Assembly: GCA_002338145.1 (NCBI GenBank)
Contig: DDHP01000079.1
Span: forward strand, 22,737 to 85,374
DNA from: Deferribacteraceae bacterium UBA1873
GTDB lineage: Bacteria > Chrysiogenota > Deferribacteres > Deferribacterales > Flexistipitaceae
Length of the DNA: 62,638 nt
Direction: 5' to 3'
In this document: positions 53,453 to 62,638 of the stretch, piece after piece
Numbering within the stretch: position 1 is the stretch's first letter
Layout: each line of letters begins with the position of its first letter
Made by a program: the position numbers and the translations under genes
The notes under the pieces: generated by a model
Seen by the model: only the letters and a program-made list of their open reading frames with translations
The model's database searches: none
Told to the model about the DNA's origin: nothing

Positions 53453-55588
53453 GTGATTAAACGTATTGGTAAAAGAAAAAAAGTCATATTTTATGGAATA
53501 TTGGCTTTTCTTCTTGTTCTTCTTAATTTTATTGCCAGCTCTAAATTGATTAATTCTGATTTTCCCTGGTATTCAAATATATCCATTTTTCTTTTGGTTA
53601 ATATAAACATTATATTACTTCTTGTTCTTTTGATTGTTATTTTCAGAAATTTAGGCAAATTGTTCTTAGATCAAAAAAGAAATGTTTTTGGAACAAAACT
53701 GCAAAGTAAACTCGTTGTTTTTTCTATAGTGCTTACAGTTATCCCTGTACTGGTTGTTTTTACATTTTCCAATGCTATCATCAATAATTCTATAGATAAG
53801 TGGTTTAACGCTCAGGTTGAGCTTGCTCTTAAAAACTCTATTGATTTGATGCAAAGATATCAAAACCAGGTGGAGCAGGATATAATAGAGCAAACAAGTA
53901 TATTATCAAAACTGATTACATCTAAAGGTTTTCTCCTTCGGAAAAATTACAATGAACTTACTGAGTTTGTAAGTTCATATATGAAAGATAACCGAATAGA
54001 AGGAATTGCAGTATACAATAATCAAAAAAATGAAATTGTCAGTCTAGATAAAAATATATATTTACCTGTAGTCGTGGGTAATATTGAAATAACCAAAGTT
54101 CTGGAGGGATCACAGGTTGCCCAGTACAAATTTTTTACCAATGACCAGATATATTGGGTGGGTCAACCAGTGGCGTCAAGTGTAAACAGCAATATTGTGC
54201 TTGGGGCACTTTTTGTTTACAAAACGGTACCTGCAACCCAGGCTGAAAAAGTAAGCAGAATACTGGAGTCATATGAAAATTACAGCCAGATAAGATTTTA
54301 TTCAAAACCGATTGAAAATTCATATAAAATATTACTGATTATGATGACTCTTTTGGTGGTTTTTGCAGGGATATGGGGAAGTTTGCTGTTTGCCCGGAGG
54401 ATAACCGATCCATTGGAAAAACTTACAACAGCATCCCACCAGGTATCTGAAGGTAACTTGGATGTTGTTCTTGAAAATGTAAGCAATGACGAAGTGGGAT
54501 TTCTTGTGGAATCTTTTAATGATATGACACATAAACTTAAATTACATAACCAGGAGTTACAGCAAAAAAATGAAACCCTTTCTGAAATGTATGCACAGAT
54601 TGCAAAAGATAACCAGTACATAGATACTATTTTTAAAAATGTAAAATCTTCTATCTTTCTTTTTGACAAAGGTCTTAATATCCTGAAAGTGAATAAAATT
54701 GGTGAAAAATTTGTTGACAAAAGCTATCATTTGAATAGCACAAAACTTAAAGAAGTATTGGAAAATTTTATGAACAGTGCGGAAAACTTTACCAGTTTCC
54801 AGATGGAACTACCTGTATCCCGGGATACAAGAACATATTCAATAACAATGTCAAAAATTCTGGATAATAACGAACTGGAAAATATAGTGTTGGTTCTGGA
54901 CGATATTTCTGAGGTTGTAAGATTACAGAGAGTAAATATATGGAAAGAGATAGCAACAAGGATAGCTCATGAAATAAAAAATCCGCTTACGCCAATAAAA
55001 TTGTCGGCAGAAAGAATGCTTAGAAAGGTTAGGGGGCTTGAAGACAGCGAACTGAAAGAAATGCTTCTGGAAAGTATGAATACGGTAATAAATGAAGCCA
55101 ACGAACTGTACAATTTAGTAAACGAATTTAATAGCTTTGCTCGATTACCTGAGATAAAAAAAGAACGTTTTTATTTACGGAGTATGGTTGACGGGTTGAT
55201 TTCCATGTACGGTCAATCTCACCCCAATATAATAATTTCTTCTAATATAGATGAAACGTTAGAAATAAATGCTGATAAACAGCAAATCAGAAGGTTGTTT
55301 TTGAATTTGATTAACAATTCCATTCAGGCTATTGGTAACCAAGGGAAAATAGATATCAAGGCATTTATAGAGGAAGACTGGGTTAAAATCATTTTCAGTG
55401 ATAATGGCTCAGGGATAAGAAAAGAGGATATCGATAAAATTTTTATGCCTTATTTCAGTAAAAAGCCCGATGGAACAGGGCTGGGACTTTCTATTGTCAA
55501 AAAAATTATTGAAGAACATTCAGGAAACATTAAAATAGAAAGCGTAGAAAATGAATATACAACATTTTACATAAAAATACCAAAATAA
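53453..55588 (+). CDS. ntrY: NtrY-type sensor histidine kinase
   Basis: A 711-residue membrane kinase. Transmembrane helices lie at about residues 11-30, 44-65 and 86-107, then a periplasmic region to about 290, a fourth helix (293-314), HAMP (315-370) and PAS (385-490). The HisKA domain has His506 in RIAHEIKNPLTP. The ATPase domain has NLINNSIQAI, DNGSGI and GTGLGLSIV. This matches NtrY, partner of NtrX, which is the next gene. GTG start with a poor ribosome binding site, seven bases after the AAA gene. Confidence 0.88.
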   Translation: MIKRIGKRKKVIFYGILAFLLVLLNFIASSKLINSDFPWYSNISIFLLVNINIILLLVLLIVIFRNLGKLFLDQKRNVFGTKLQSKLVVFSIVLTVIPVLVVFTFSNAIINNSIDKWFNAQVELALKNSIDLMQRYQNQVEQDIIEQTSILSKLITSKGFLLRKNYNELTEFVSSYMKDNRIEGIAVYNNQKNEIVSLDKNIYLPVVVGNIEITKVLEGSQVAQYKFFTNDQIYWVGQPVASSVNSNIVLGALFVYKTVPATQAEKVSRILESYENYSQIRFYSKPIENSYKILLIMMTLLVVFAGIWGSLLFARRITDPLEKLTTASHQVSEGNLDVVLENVSNDEVGFLVESFNDMTHKLKLHNQELQQKNETLSEMYAQIAKDNQYIDTIFKNVKSSIFLFDKGLNILKVNKIGEKFVDKSYHLNSTKLKEVLENFMNSAENFTSFQMELPVSRDTRTYSITMSKILDNNELENIVLVLDDISEVVRLQRVNIWKEIATRIAHEIKNPLTPIKLSAERMLRKVRGLEDSELKEMLLESMNTVINEANELYNLVNEFNSFARLPEIKKERFYLRSMVDGLISMYGQSHPNIIISSNIDETLEINADKQQIRRLFLNLINNSIQAIGNQGKIDIKAFIEEDWVKIIFSDNGSGIRKEDIDKIFMPYFSKKPDGTGLGLSIVKKIIEEHSGNIKIESVENEYTTFYIKIPK

Positions 55589-55604
55589 TTCTGAGGGAGA
55601 TTAT

Positions 55605-56996
55605 ATGAGAATATTAATTATAGATGATGAAAAAAATATATGTACTACTATACAAAGTATTCTTGAAGATGAAGGTTATAGCTCTGAATATGCTCTTGAT
55701 TTTAAAAATGGACTGAAAAAATTAAAAGAAAATATCTTTGATATTGTTTTTCTGGATATCTGGCTTCCGGATAAAGATGGTACGGAAGGACTCCAGGAAA
55801 TCAAAAAATATTTTCCTGAAACAGAAGTTATAATAATCAGTGGACACGGAAATATTGAAAATGCTGTGGAAACAATCAAATACGGAGCATACGATTTTCT
55901 GGAAAAACCTTTGTCTCTTGAAAGAATTGTGCTTACTATAAATCAGTTAGAAGATAAACTTAAACTAAAATCTGATCTCAGGGAATATAAATTCAATTTG
56001 CTGAAAAAATATGAGCTAATAGGCTCAAGCGAACCAATTAAGCAATTACAATTAAAAATAGAAAAAATTGCACCTACAAATGCATGGGTACTTATAACAG
56101 GAGAAAACGGGACAGGCAAAGAACATGTTGCAAGACTCATACACCTGCTAAGTAAAAAATCAAACAATAAGTTTGTTGAAGTAAACTGCTCGGCTATACC
56201 AAGTGAACTAATGGAAAGTGAAATGTTTGGGTATGAGAAGGGGGCATTTACAGGAGCAACAAACAGAAGAATGGGAAAATTTGAAAGCGGCAATAATGGA
56301 ACCATTTTTCTGGACGAGGTAGGTGACATGGATTTAAATCTTCAGGCAAAGCTTTTGAGAGTACTGGAAACAGGGGAATTCTCGAGAGTAGGCGGTAATG
56401 AAGTGATTAAATCTGATTTCAGACTGATATCCGCAACAAATAAAAATTTGGAAGAAGAAATAGAAAAAGGAAATTTTCGCGAAGACTTATATTACCGGAT
56501 AAATGTTATCCCGATATATGTTCCACCGCTAAGAGAAAGAACAGATGACATCCCTTTGCTTGTGGATCATTTTATCAAGGAATCATGTCAGTTTAACGGA
56601 ATAACACGAAAAAAAATAGACAATGAATTGATGCAGGTATTTCTTGAGTATAACTGGCCGGGTAACGTCAGGCAATTGAAAAACATTGTGGAAAGAATGG
56701 TGGTATTAACAGAAAGCGATGTGCTGACAGTAAAGGACGTACCAGATTTTATAATGTCAAATTTTTCAATCAATGAACAGCAAAGTATACCTAATGATTT
56801 TAATGGTAACAATTATAACGGTAACCTGAAAACAGCCAAAGAACGCTTTGAAAAATATTATATATTGAAAACTCTCCAAAATAAAAACTGGAATGTGTCA
56901 AAATCGGCAAAAAGTCTCGGACTGGAGAGAACATATTTACATAAAAAAATCAAAGATTACAACCTAGATCAGTTTCGCAGTAAAAACGCATATTAG
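55605..56996 (+). CDS. ntrX: NtrX-type sigma-54 response regulator
   Basis: A 463-residue regulator: receiver Asp51 (FLDIWLPDKDG), Lys101 in EKPL, AAA+ Walker A GENGTGKE (166-173), sigma-54 loop GAFTGA (213-218) and a Fis-type HTH (NWNVSKSAKSLGLERTYLHKKIK). The ERTYLHKKIK end is typical of NtrX. It follows the kinase by 16 bases with GAGGGAG; the pair is one operon. The genome targets cannot be read from here. Confidence 0.9.
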   Translation: MRILIIDDEKNICTTIQSILEDEGYSSEYALDFKNGLKKLKENIFDIVFLDIWLPDKDGTEGLQEIKKYFPETEVIIISGHGNIENAVETIKYGAYDFLEKPLSLERIVLTINQLEDKLKLKSDLREYKFNLLKKYELIGSSEPIKQLQLKIEKIAPTNAWVLITGENGTGKEHVARLIHLLSKKSNNKFVEVNCSAIPSELMESEMFGYEKGAFTGATNRRMGKFESGNNGTIFLDEVGDMDLNLQAKLLRVLETGEFSRVGGNEVIKSDFRLISATNKNLEEEIEKGNFREDLYYRINVIPIYVPPLRERTDDIPLLVDHFIKESCQFNGITRKKIDNELMQVFLEYNWPGNVRQLKNIVERMVVLTESDVLTVKDVPDFIMSNFSINEQQSIPNDFNGNNYNGNLKTAKERFEKYYILKTLQNKNWNVSKSAKSLGLERTYLHKKIKDYNLDQFRSKNAY

Positions 56997-57036
56997 AAGG
57001 TCATTTAACAGGGCGAGGAATGACAAGACCACAATT

Positions 57037-57124
57037 TGTCATTTCGACGAGTCGACGGATAGTCGGTGAGGAGAAATCTCTACTGTTATTTGGCAAAGAG
57101 ACCTCTCGACTACGCTCGATGTGA
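57037..57124 (+). repeat. Composite palindromic repeat (both half-elements)
   Basis: Half-element 2 (57037-57085) and half-element 1 (57092-57124) stand side by side; their reverse complements are at 331-377 and 1-35. Each half includes short self-complementary parts (GTCGA..., CTCGA...). It lies between the convergent ntrX and pyrD genes. The rest of the 56997-57303 gap shows nothing gene-like; a reverse-strand frame across it includes the repeat and is considered spurious. Confidence 0.75.
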
Positions 57125-57303
57125 CAAAAAACTGTATAGCATCCGCCATAGACGGATAAATATAACTAAGAAGAACACTATCTTTGCCCTTTGATTTCCA
57201 TATCAACTTAACATAATATATCTTATCGGACGTTATTGTTATTAGGTATGGGAAATCTATTGTCAAATTAACAAGCTCAGAGTAACTGTTTTTTAAAAAA
57301 ATT

Positions 57304-58215
57304 TTAGGTCCGGAGAGTTCCCTTTAATTCGGTAAAATTACCAATTTCGTTTGCTTTGCAATATGTTGTAAGATCATCTATAATTGTACTTATTATTTCA
57401 GGATTCACAAAATTAGCAGTGCCAACCTGAACTGCTGATGCACCGGCTATAAAAAATTCTGCGACATCTTTATAGTTCATTATTCCGCCTATACCTATGA
57501 TTGGTATATCCACTGCTTGATATAATTCATATACCATTCTTACCGCCACAGGTTTTATTGCCGGCCCGCTGAGACCTCCTGTAACGTTAGATAAATGTGG
57601 CCTGCGAGTGTTTATATTAATAGACATGCCAAGAAGCGTGTTAATAGCGCTGATGGCGTCAGCGCCGGCTGATTCAGCTGTTTTCCCAAATATTTTTATG
57701 TTTGATACATTTGGTGACAATTTTACTATCAACGGTTTATTACTTATGGATTTTTTTACCTTATTTACCACTTCAAATGTCATTTCAGGATTAGTACCAA
57801 AAGCAATACCGCCTTCTTTTATATTGGGACATGAAATGTTCATTTCCAGCATATCTACATCAGAACAATCTAATATTTTGGCTACTTCTGTATATTCTTC
57901 AACAGTTTTGCCCCAAAAATTTGCTATAATATTCGTATCGTATTTTTTTAATTCAGGTAGCTTTTCATCTAAAAATTTATTTACACCTATATTTTGTAAT
58001 CCTATGGCATTAAGCATTCCGGCATGTGTTTCCATAATTCTTGGCATTGGATTACCTTTTTCTTCATTAAGTGATATTCCTTTTACCGATATACCCCCTA
58101 ACATGCTGATATCTATTCTGTTTGTGAATTCCAGACCGTAGCCAAAGGTACCGCTTGCAGCAATTACAGGATTTTTAAATTTTATACCGCATATTTCTGT
58201 TTTCAGATTTTCCAT
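57304..58215 (-). CDS. pyrD: Dihydroorotate dehydrogenase, catalytic subunit (class 1B)
   Basis: A 303-residue FMN enzyme oxidising dihydroorotate to orotate. Family blocks: FKNPVIAASGTFGYG near the N-terminus, the catalytic Cys in MNISCPNIKEGG, LIVKLSPNVS, AINTLLGMSININTRRP and IIGIGGIMNYKDVAEFFIAGASAVQVGTA. Works with PyrK as a class 1B heterotetramer. Start ATG with AAGGAG two bases after pyrK ends. Confidence 0.93.
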   Translation of the reverse strand: MENLKTEICGIKFKNPVIAASGTFGYGLEFTNRIDISMLGGISVKGISLNEEKGNPMPRIMETHAGMLNAIGLQNIGVNKFLDEKLPELKKYDTNIIANFWGKTVEEYTEVAKILDCSDVDMLEMNISCPNIKEGGIAFGTNPEMTFEVVNKVKKSISNKPLIVKLSPNVSNIKIFGKTAESAGADAISAINTLLGMSININTRRPHLSNVTGGLSGPAIKPVAVRMVYELYQAVDIPIIGIGGIMNYKDVAEFFIAGASAVQVGTANFVNPEIISTIIDDLTTYCKANEIGNFTELKGTLRT

Positions 58216-58217
58216 TT

Positions 58218-59018
58218 TTACTCCTTACAAACGGTCTCCCATATGATTTCTTTCCCATTAAAAACAGGTCCTTCCACACAACATCGTTTTTGTGAATTAC
58301 TATTGGGATCTGTCCCAATAGTGGAAATAATACATCCCAGGCAGGCACCAATACCACATGCCATTCTTTCCTCTAATGATACTTCGAATTCTATTTTTTC
58401 AATATCTATAATATCGTAAACTGCTTTCAGCATAGGTTTCGGCCCGCATGCAAATATTTTATCATAGTTATTAAATTTTAATGAGTTTTCAAATACTTCT
58501 GTAATAAAGCCTTTATGGCCAATACTTCCATCTTCCGTAGCAATTATTAAATTGTTTGAATATTCTTCAAATATATGTGTAAGAAGAATATCTTTTTCTT
58601 CAGCACCACCGTAAAAAACATCTACTTCGTTGTTTTCATGTAATATTTTGGAGAGAAAGGTCATTGGCGCTATCCCCACGCCTCCTCCTATTATTGCCAC
58701 TTTCTTATCAGTTGTTAGGTTGAAACCTGTGCCAAGGGGCTCAGAAAAGCTCAGTTCAGTCTTTTTTTTGATTTTTGAAAGCAGTTTTGTGCCCTTGCCC
58801 ACAATCATATATAATAGTGAAAATGTCCCTTTTTTTTCATTAATATCACATATTCCCAAAGGTCTTCTTAGTAAAGGATCATAAATATAATCATAAGGCT
58901 GTGGACGGATCATAAGGAATTGACCAGGAGCTGCATTTTGGGCAAACTCATCAGATTTTATGCATATAATGCCATATTTATCGTTGAGTATTTTATTTTC
59001 AAGTACAATTCCTTTCAT
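58218..59018 (-). CDS. pyrK: Dihydroorotate dehydrogenase electron-transfer subunit
   Basis: A 266-residue FAD/[2Fe-2S] protein passing electrons from PyrD to NAD+. FAD-binding RPQPYDYIYDPLLRRPLGI, the nucleotide loop GGGVGIAPMTFL and the C-terminal cluster cysteines in MACGIGACLGC with CCVEGPVF are present. It sits between carB and pyrD; start with GAGG. Confidence 0.92.
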   Translation of the reverse strand: MKGIVLENKILNDKYGIICIKSDEFAQNAAPGQFLMIRPQPYDYIYDPLLRRPLGICDINEKKGTFSLLYMIVGKGTKLLSKIKKKTELSFSEPLGTGFNLTTDKKVAIIGGGVGIAPMTFLSKILHENNEVDVFYGGAEEKDILLTHIFEEYSNNLIIATEDGSIGHKGFITEVFENSLKFNNYDKIFACGPKPMLKAVYDIIDIEKIEFEVSLEERMACGIGACLGCIISTIGTDPNSNSQKRCCVEGPVFNGKEIIWETVCKE

Positions 59019-59034
59019 TTCAGCCTCTTGGAGT

Positions 59035-62000
59035 TTATTTTTGCATTTCTTTATAGTATTCCTGTAATGACTTGGCAGTTAACCCTTGATTTCTATAAGC
59101 CTCAATTCCGCTTACTGATGCAATTGCTGCTTCTATAGTTGTAACATATGGAATATTATAACTTAGAATTGCTCTCCTTATGGAATGGGAATCTAGTCTT
59201 GATTTTTTCCCTTCCGGAACATTAATGACAAAATCAATATTTCCGTTTTTTACTAAGTCCACAATATTAGGTCTTCCTTCCTGCACTTTTTGGACAAATT
59301 CCACATCAATCCCCTTTTCAGTTAAAAAATGATATGTTCCTTTCGTTGCCACTATAGTAAAACCAAGGTTTTTTAATTTTTTTGCTATAGGAACTATCAT
59401 CTCTTTGACTGCATCTTTTATACTTATAAAAACTGTGCCGGATTTTGGTAAAACATTACCTGCAGCCAACTGGGATTTATAAAAAGCTTTGCCAAATGTC
59501 GTATCAATGCCCATCACTTCCCCTGTGGATTTCATTTCCGGTCCCAGAATAGGATCTGTATTGGGAAATTTTACGAAAGGAAATACAGATTCCTTTACAG
59601 TGTAAAAATTGTTTTTCTTTACATCCGTTATCCCCAAATCTTTAAGTTTGTAACCCGTCATTACCTTCGCAGCAATTTTAGCCAGTGGTATACCTATGGA
59701 TTTGCTAACATAAGGAATTGTTCTGGAAGCTCTTGGGTTAACTTCTATTAAAAAAATCTCATTATCTTTTATAGCATATTGTATGTTCATTAATCCAATG
59801 ACATTCAGTTCTTTAGCCAACTTCTTTGTCTGGACAATAAGCTCGTCCTCCAGTTTTTTGGAAATACTTCTTGGTGGTATAGAACAAGCCGAGTCACCGG
59901 AATGAATGCCAGCTTCTTCAATATGCTGCATGATTCCTGCTACTACAGTATTTTCTCCATCACTGACAGCATCCACATCTATCTCAACGGCATTTTCAAG
60001 AAATTTGTCAATTAAAACCGGATGTTTTTCACTAGCTTCCACAGCATGTTTCATATAGTTTTCAAGAGAATCTTCATCATATACTATTTCCATTGCTCTC
60101 CCACCAAGAACGTATGAAGGCCTCACCACAACGGGATAGCCTATTTTTCCGGCTATTTTAAAAGCTTCATAGTAATTCATGGCTATATCATTTGGCGGCT
60201 GTTTTAATTTCAGTTTGTTTATCATATTCTTGAATCTTTCTCTGTCTTCGGCCATATCTATGCTGTCTGGGGATGTACCTAATATTTTTACACCATAGTT
60301 TTCCAGGCTGCCGGCCAATTTCAATGGAGTTTGTCCGCCAAACTGTACGATTACACCGTCAGGTTTTTCTTTTTTTATGATATTCAGCACGTGTTCTTTA
60401 GTAAGAGGTTCAAAATAAAGTCTGTCCGATGTGTCATAATCTGTACTTACCGTTTCAGGGTTACAGTTAACCATGATTGTTTCATACCCTATCTCCGAAA
60501 GAGCAAAACATGCATGTACACAGCAATAGTCAAATTCAATGCCCTGCCCTATTCTGTTGGGACCGCCACCGAGAATGATAACCTTTTTGCAGGATGTTAC
60601 ATTTGACTCACATTCTTTTTCATAAGTGGAATACAAATATGGCGTGTATGATTCAAACTCTGCAGCGCACGTATCTACTCTTTTGAATACTGCTTTTGTG
60701 TTATGTTCATCAAGGATTTTTTCTACATCACTTTCTGTTACATCAAGCAATATAGCTAACCTGGCATTGGAAAAGCCCATTTCTTTAGCTTTCTTCAGGG
60801 TTTCGTAGTCCTTGTTTTTACTGGTTTTTAACATATTTTCAAAGTCTATGATTTCTTTTATATTATCCAAAAACCAGGGATCTATGTGTGAAAAACTGTA
60901 AATCTCAGCTATACTAAATCCAGCTCTGAAAGCCTCCCCCAGATACCATATTCGTTTATCCGTAGGTTTCTTTAAGTAATAGATAATTTCATCTTTTACT
61001 TTTTCTTCATTTAAATCTTTATTATTAAAAATTTCATCAAAACCTGATTTTCCTATTTCCAGAGAGTTAATAGCTTTTTGCAGAGCTTCTTTAAAAGTTC
61101 TGCCAATTGCCATTACCTCACCCACTGATTTCATTTGTGTTGTTAAGATACTGTTACTACCCGGAAATTTTTCAAAAGTAAATCTTGGATATTTCACTAC
61201 ACAGTAATCAATTGTAGGTTCAAAGGAAGCTGGAGTTTTTTTTGTAATGTCATTTGGTATTTCATCTAATGTGTATCCCACCGCCAGCTTTGCAGCTATT
61301 TTTGCAATGGGAAATCCTGTAGCCTTGGATGCCAATGCGGAGCTTCGGGAAACTCTGGGATTCATTTCAATAATTACCTGTCTTCCGGTTTTAGGATTCA
61401 CAGCAAACTGCACATTCGAACCCCCAGTATCCACACCAATCTCCCTGATTACATTGATAGCAGCGTTTCTCATTTCCTGATATTCTTTATCTGTCAAGGT
61501 CTGCGCAGGTGCGACAGTTATGCTGTCACCTGTATGCACACCCATTGCATCAAAGTTTTCAATCGAACAGATTATTACAACGTTATCATTAAGGTCTCTC
61601 ATTACCTCCAATTCAAATTCTTTCCAACCAATAATTGATTCTTCCACAAGGACTTCATGTACGGGAGATGCTTCAAGTGCCCATATTATATAATCTTTAT
61701 ATTCTTCAATATTATATGCTACATTGCCCCCTGTTCCTCCAAGGGTGAAAGAAGGTCTTATAATTACCGGAAATCCTATCTCATCAATAGCATCCATTGC
61801 TGCCTGATAAGATTTGATATATGCACTTTTGGGCATAGCCAAACCAATTTTTTTCATTGCATCTTTAAATAACTCTCTATCCTCTGCTTTATTTATTGCA
61901 TCTATTTTTGCTCCAATAAGTTCAACTGAATATTTTTCAAGGATGCCATGCCTGTCCAAATCTAAAGCTACATTAAGTGCTGTTTGCCCTCCAACTGTGG

Positions 62001-62262
62001 GAAGAAGAGCATCCGGCCTTTCTTTTGCTATAATATTTTCAAGCGATTCTGTGTTTAATGGTTCGATATAAGTGGCATCTGCCAATTCAGGATCTGTCAT
62101 GATTGTTGCGGGGTTTGAGTTAACCAAGACAATCTCGTAATTCTCTTCTTTTAAAGCTTTTAAAGCCTGAGTTCCTGAATAATCAAATTCACATGCCTGA
62201 CCTATGACTATAGGCCCTGATCCTATAATAATTATCTTTTTTATGTCAGTCCTTTTTGGCAT
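59035..62262 (-). CDS. carB: Carbamoyl-phosphate synthase large chain
   Basis: A 1075-residue two-half synthase that forms carbamoyl phosphate from glutamine-derived ammonia, bicarbonate and two ATP. The N-terminal half ([64 protein letters not shown]) and the C-terminal half ([54 protein letters not shown]) both have full ATP-grasp motifs. An MGS-like allosteric domain ends it (about 930-1075, [20 protein letters not shown]). Strong AGGAGG before the ATG. The small subunit carA is not adjacent in the 376 bases upstream. Confidence 0.95.
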   Translation of the reverse strand: MPKRTDIKKIIIIGSGPIVIGQACEFDYSGTQALKALKEENYEIVLVNSNPATIMTDPELADATYIEPLNTESLENIIAKERPDALLPTVGGQTALNVALDLDRHGILEKYSVELIGAKIDAINKAEDRELFKDAMKKIGLAMPKSAYIKSYQAAMDAIDEIGFPVIIRPSFTLGGTGGNVAYNIEEYKDYIIWALEASPVHEVLVEESIIGWKEFELEVMRDLNDNVVIICSIENFDAMGVHTGDSITVAPAQTLTDKEYQEMRNAAINVIREIGVDTGGSNVQFAVNPKTGRQVIIEMNPRVSRSSALASKATGFPIAKIAAKLAVGYTLDEIPNDITKKTPASFEPTIDYCVVKYPRFTFEKFPGSNSILTTQMKSVGEVMAIGRTFKEALQKAINSLEIGKSGFDEIFNNKDLNEEKVKDEIIYYLKKPTDKRIWYLGEAFRAGFSIAEIYSFSHIDPWFLDNIKEIIDFENMLKTSKNKDYETLKKAKEMGFSNARLAILLDVTESDVEKILDEHNTKAVFKRVDTCAAEFESYTPYLYSTYEKECESNVTSCKKVIILGGGPNRIGQGIEFDYCCVHACFALSEIGYETIMVNCNPETVSTDYDTSDRLYFEPLTKEHVLNIIKKEKPDGVIVQFGGQTPLKLAGSLENYGVKILGTSPDSIDMAEDRERFKNMINKLKLKQPPNDIAMNYYEAFKIAGKIGYPVVVRPSYVLGGRAMEIVYDEDSLENYMKHAVEASEKHPVLIDKFLENAVEIDVDAVSDGENTVVAGIMQHIEEAGIHSGDSACSIPPRSISKKLEDELIVQTKKLAKELNVIGLMNIQYAIKDNEIFLIEVNPRASRTIPYVSKSIGIPLAKIAAKVMTGYKLKDLGITDVKKNNFYTVKESVFPFVKFPNTDPILGPEMKSTGEVMGIDTTFGKAFYKSQLAAGNVLPKSGTVFISIKDAVKEMIVPIAKKLKNLGFTIVATKGTYHFLTEKGIDVEFVQKVQEGRPNIVDLVKNGNIDFVINVPEGKKSRLDSHSIRRAILSYNIPYVTTIEAAIASVSGIEAYRNQGLTAKSLQEYYKEMQK

Positions 62263-62285
62263 TAATTCCTCCTGATATAATAGAA

Positions 62286-62314
62286 CTTTTACAATATTTT
62301 AATAAAAATGTCGA
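62286..62314 (-). promoter_or_regulatory. Promoter candidate for carB-pyrK-pyrD
   Basis: On the reverse strand TCGACA (62314-62309) and TAAAAG (62291-62286) are spaced by 17 bases, giving a leader of only about 20 bases with the AGGAGG in it. A longer regulatory leader is therefore not expected. Confidence 0.4.
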
Positions 62315-62445
62315 TAGCATAAAATTGTAATGTCTATACCAGAACATCTTATAAATGACAAGTTTTCAAGCGTGTCTGGCATCACTCATTTCTCATATAA
62401 AGATTTTTTTCTTTTCTATAAAAGAGCCCTATTGTCAAAAACGGT

Positions 62446-62500
62446 GTTAAACTCCCCAAAATAAACGGTTGGAAATTCCCCACTAAAATGAAAACCTCAC
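62446..62500. mobile_element. Possible remnant of an IS21-type end
   Basis: Two similar units, AAACTCCCCAAAA and AAATTCCCCACTAAA, lie about 25 bases apart. Repeats of this kind occur near the ends of IS21-family elements, as I recall them. No transposase ORF is visible in the window, so at most a scar or the edge of an element beyond the window is present. Confidence 0.25.
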
Positions 62501-62556
62501 CCTTAAAAATTTAAAGAAGAGTATTTATAATCAAAAAAATGAAAAAAAATGGAGAC

Positions 62557-62605
62557 CTTTGCATAACCCCATAACTGTCACCCTGAACTTGTTTCAGGGT
62601 CTCAT
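62557..62605 (+). repeat. REP-like element with perfect 8-bp hairpin
   Basis: Begins TTTGCATAACCCC and continues GTCACCCTGAAC, with ACCCTGAA (62580-62587) pairing with TTCAGGGT (62593-62600). A degraded copy is at 5247-5291. The GTCACCCTGAAC...TTTCAGGGTCTC core is a widely seen bacterial intergenic repeat type. The remaining bases of the 62263-62638 gap show no ORF with a ribosome binding site. Confidence 0.65.
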
Positions 62606-62638
62606 AACTTACTGATATAATTAGATGCTGAAATAAAT

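Noticed and set aside
57039..57266. A 75-codon reverse-strand frame between ntrX and pyrD
   Set aside because: Its second half is simply a translation of the composite repeat (57037-57124), it has no ribosome binding site, and the first half matches no family I know.

Overview
The window is an AT-rich bacterial chromosome segment packed with housekeeping genes, about 66 protein-coding genes with very short or overlapping junctions. No tRNA, rRNA, CRISPR array, prophage or intact insertion sequence was seen. The host is diderm: hldD makes LPS heptose, there is an ntrY-type kinase, and hfq is present. The mix of genes fits a Deferribacterota-like or deltaproteobacteria-like anaerobe. This mix includes pyruvoyl arginine decarboxylase plus SpeD, PyrD/PyrK of class 1B, two PaaK-type ligases around a Liv transporter, and a MutL carrying the endonuclease motif. 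A relative of Flexistipes or Deferribacter is my best guess, by inference only.

Layout. 1-655 is a gene-free, repeat-rich edge, with a possible tiny ORF just before a solitary ATP-grasp ligase (656-1960). 2198-8030 holds a Zn/Mn ABC importer (znuA-znuC-znuB) running into a translation-modification run (trmL, prmA, a PPP phosphatase, rsmE, tadA). 8135-9013 is a secreted thiol-disulfide protein. 9059-13080 is accA-mutL-miaA-hfq, followed by a DUF4416 gene. 13680-20023 carries a diguanylate cyclase, an unrecognised helical protein, an ftsB-like gene, xseA, greA, a sigma-54 activator and pgsA. 20016-25629 continues with a DUF362 ferredoxin-like protein, plsY, the complete riboflavin set ribD-ribE-ribBA-ribH, and nusB. 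25610-29180 has two small hypothetical genes, a YhaM-like HD nuclease and a uracil uptake/salvage pair. 29270-34228 has asd, hldD and a four-gene polyamine operon (speD-pdaD-speE-speB). 34372 is HU, with a clear terminator.

35059-42655 is a catabolic-looking block in which two 433-residue phenylacetate-CoA-ligase paralogues flank an ACT protein and a whole LivKHMGF transporter. 42648-45129 has an HD phosphohydrolase, a membrane protein and a reverse-strand HD-GYP gene. 45534-50115 holds a site-2 protease, trpS, scpA-scpB, a pseudouridine synthase and queD-queE. 50112-56996 has a large acidic TPR protein, an ExeA-like ATPase and an NtrY/NtrX pair. 57304-62262 (reverse strand) is a carB-pyrK-pyrD pyrimidine operon.

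The most unusual signals are not in the core genes. They are: (i) dispersed palindromic repeats of several families, shared between the window edges and internal gaps; (ii) the tiny ORF that sits 9 bases before the solitary ATP-grasp gene; (iii) a GC-rich, potentially structured intergenic element upstream of the paaK/liv block; (iv) a perfect inverted repeat before znuA. No clearly novel multi-gene system is visible. All functional names come from motifs read by eye, without database searches.
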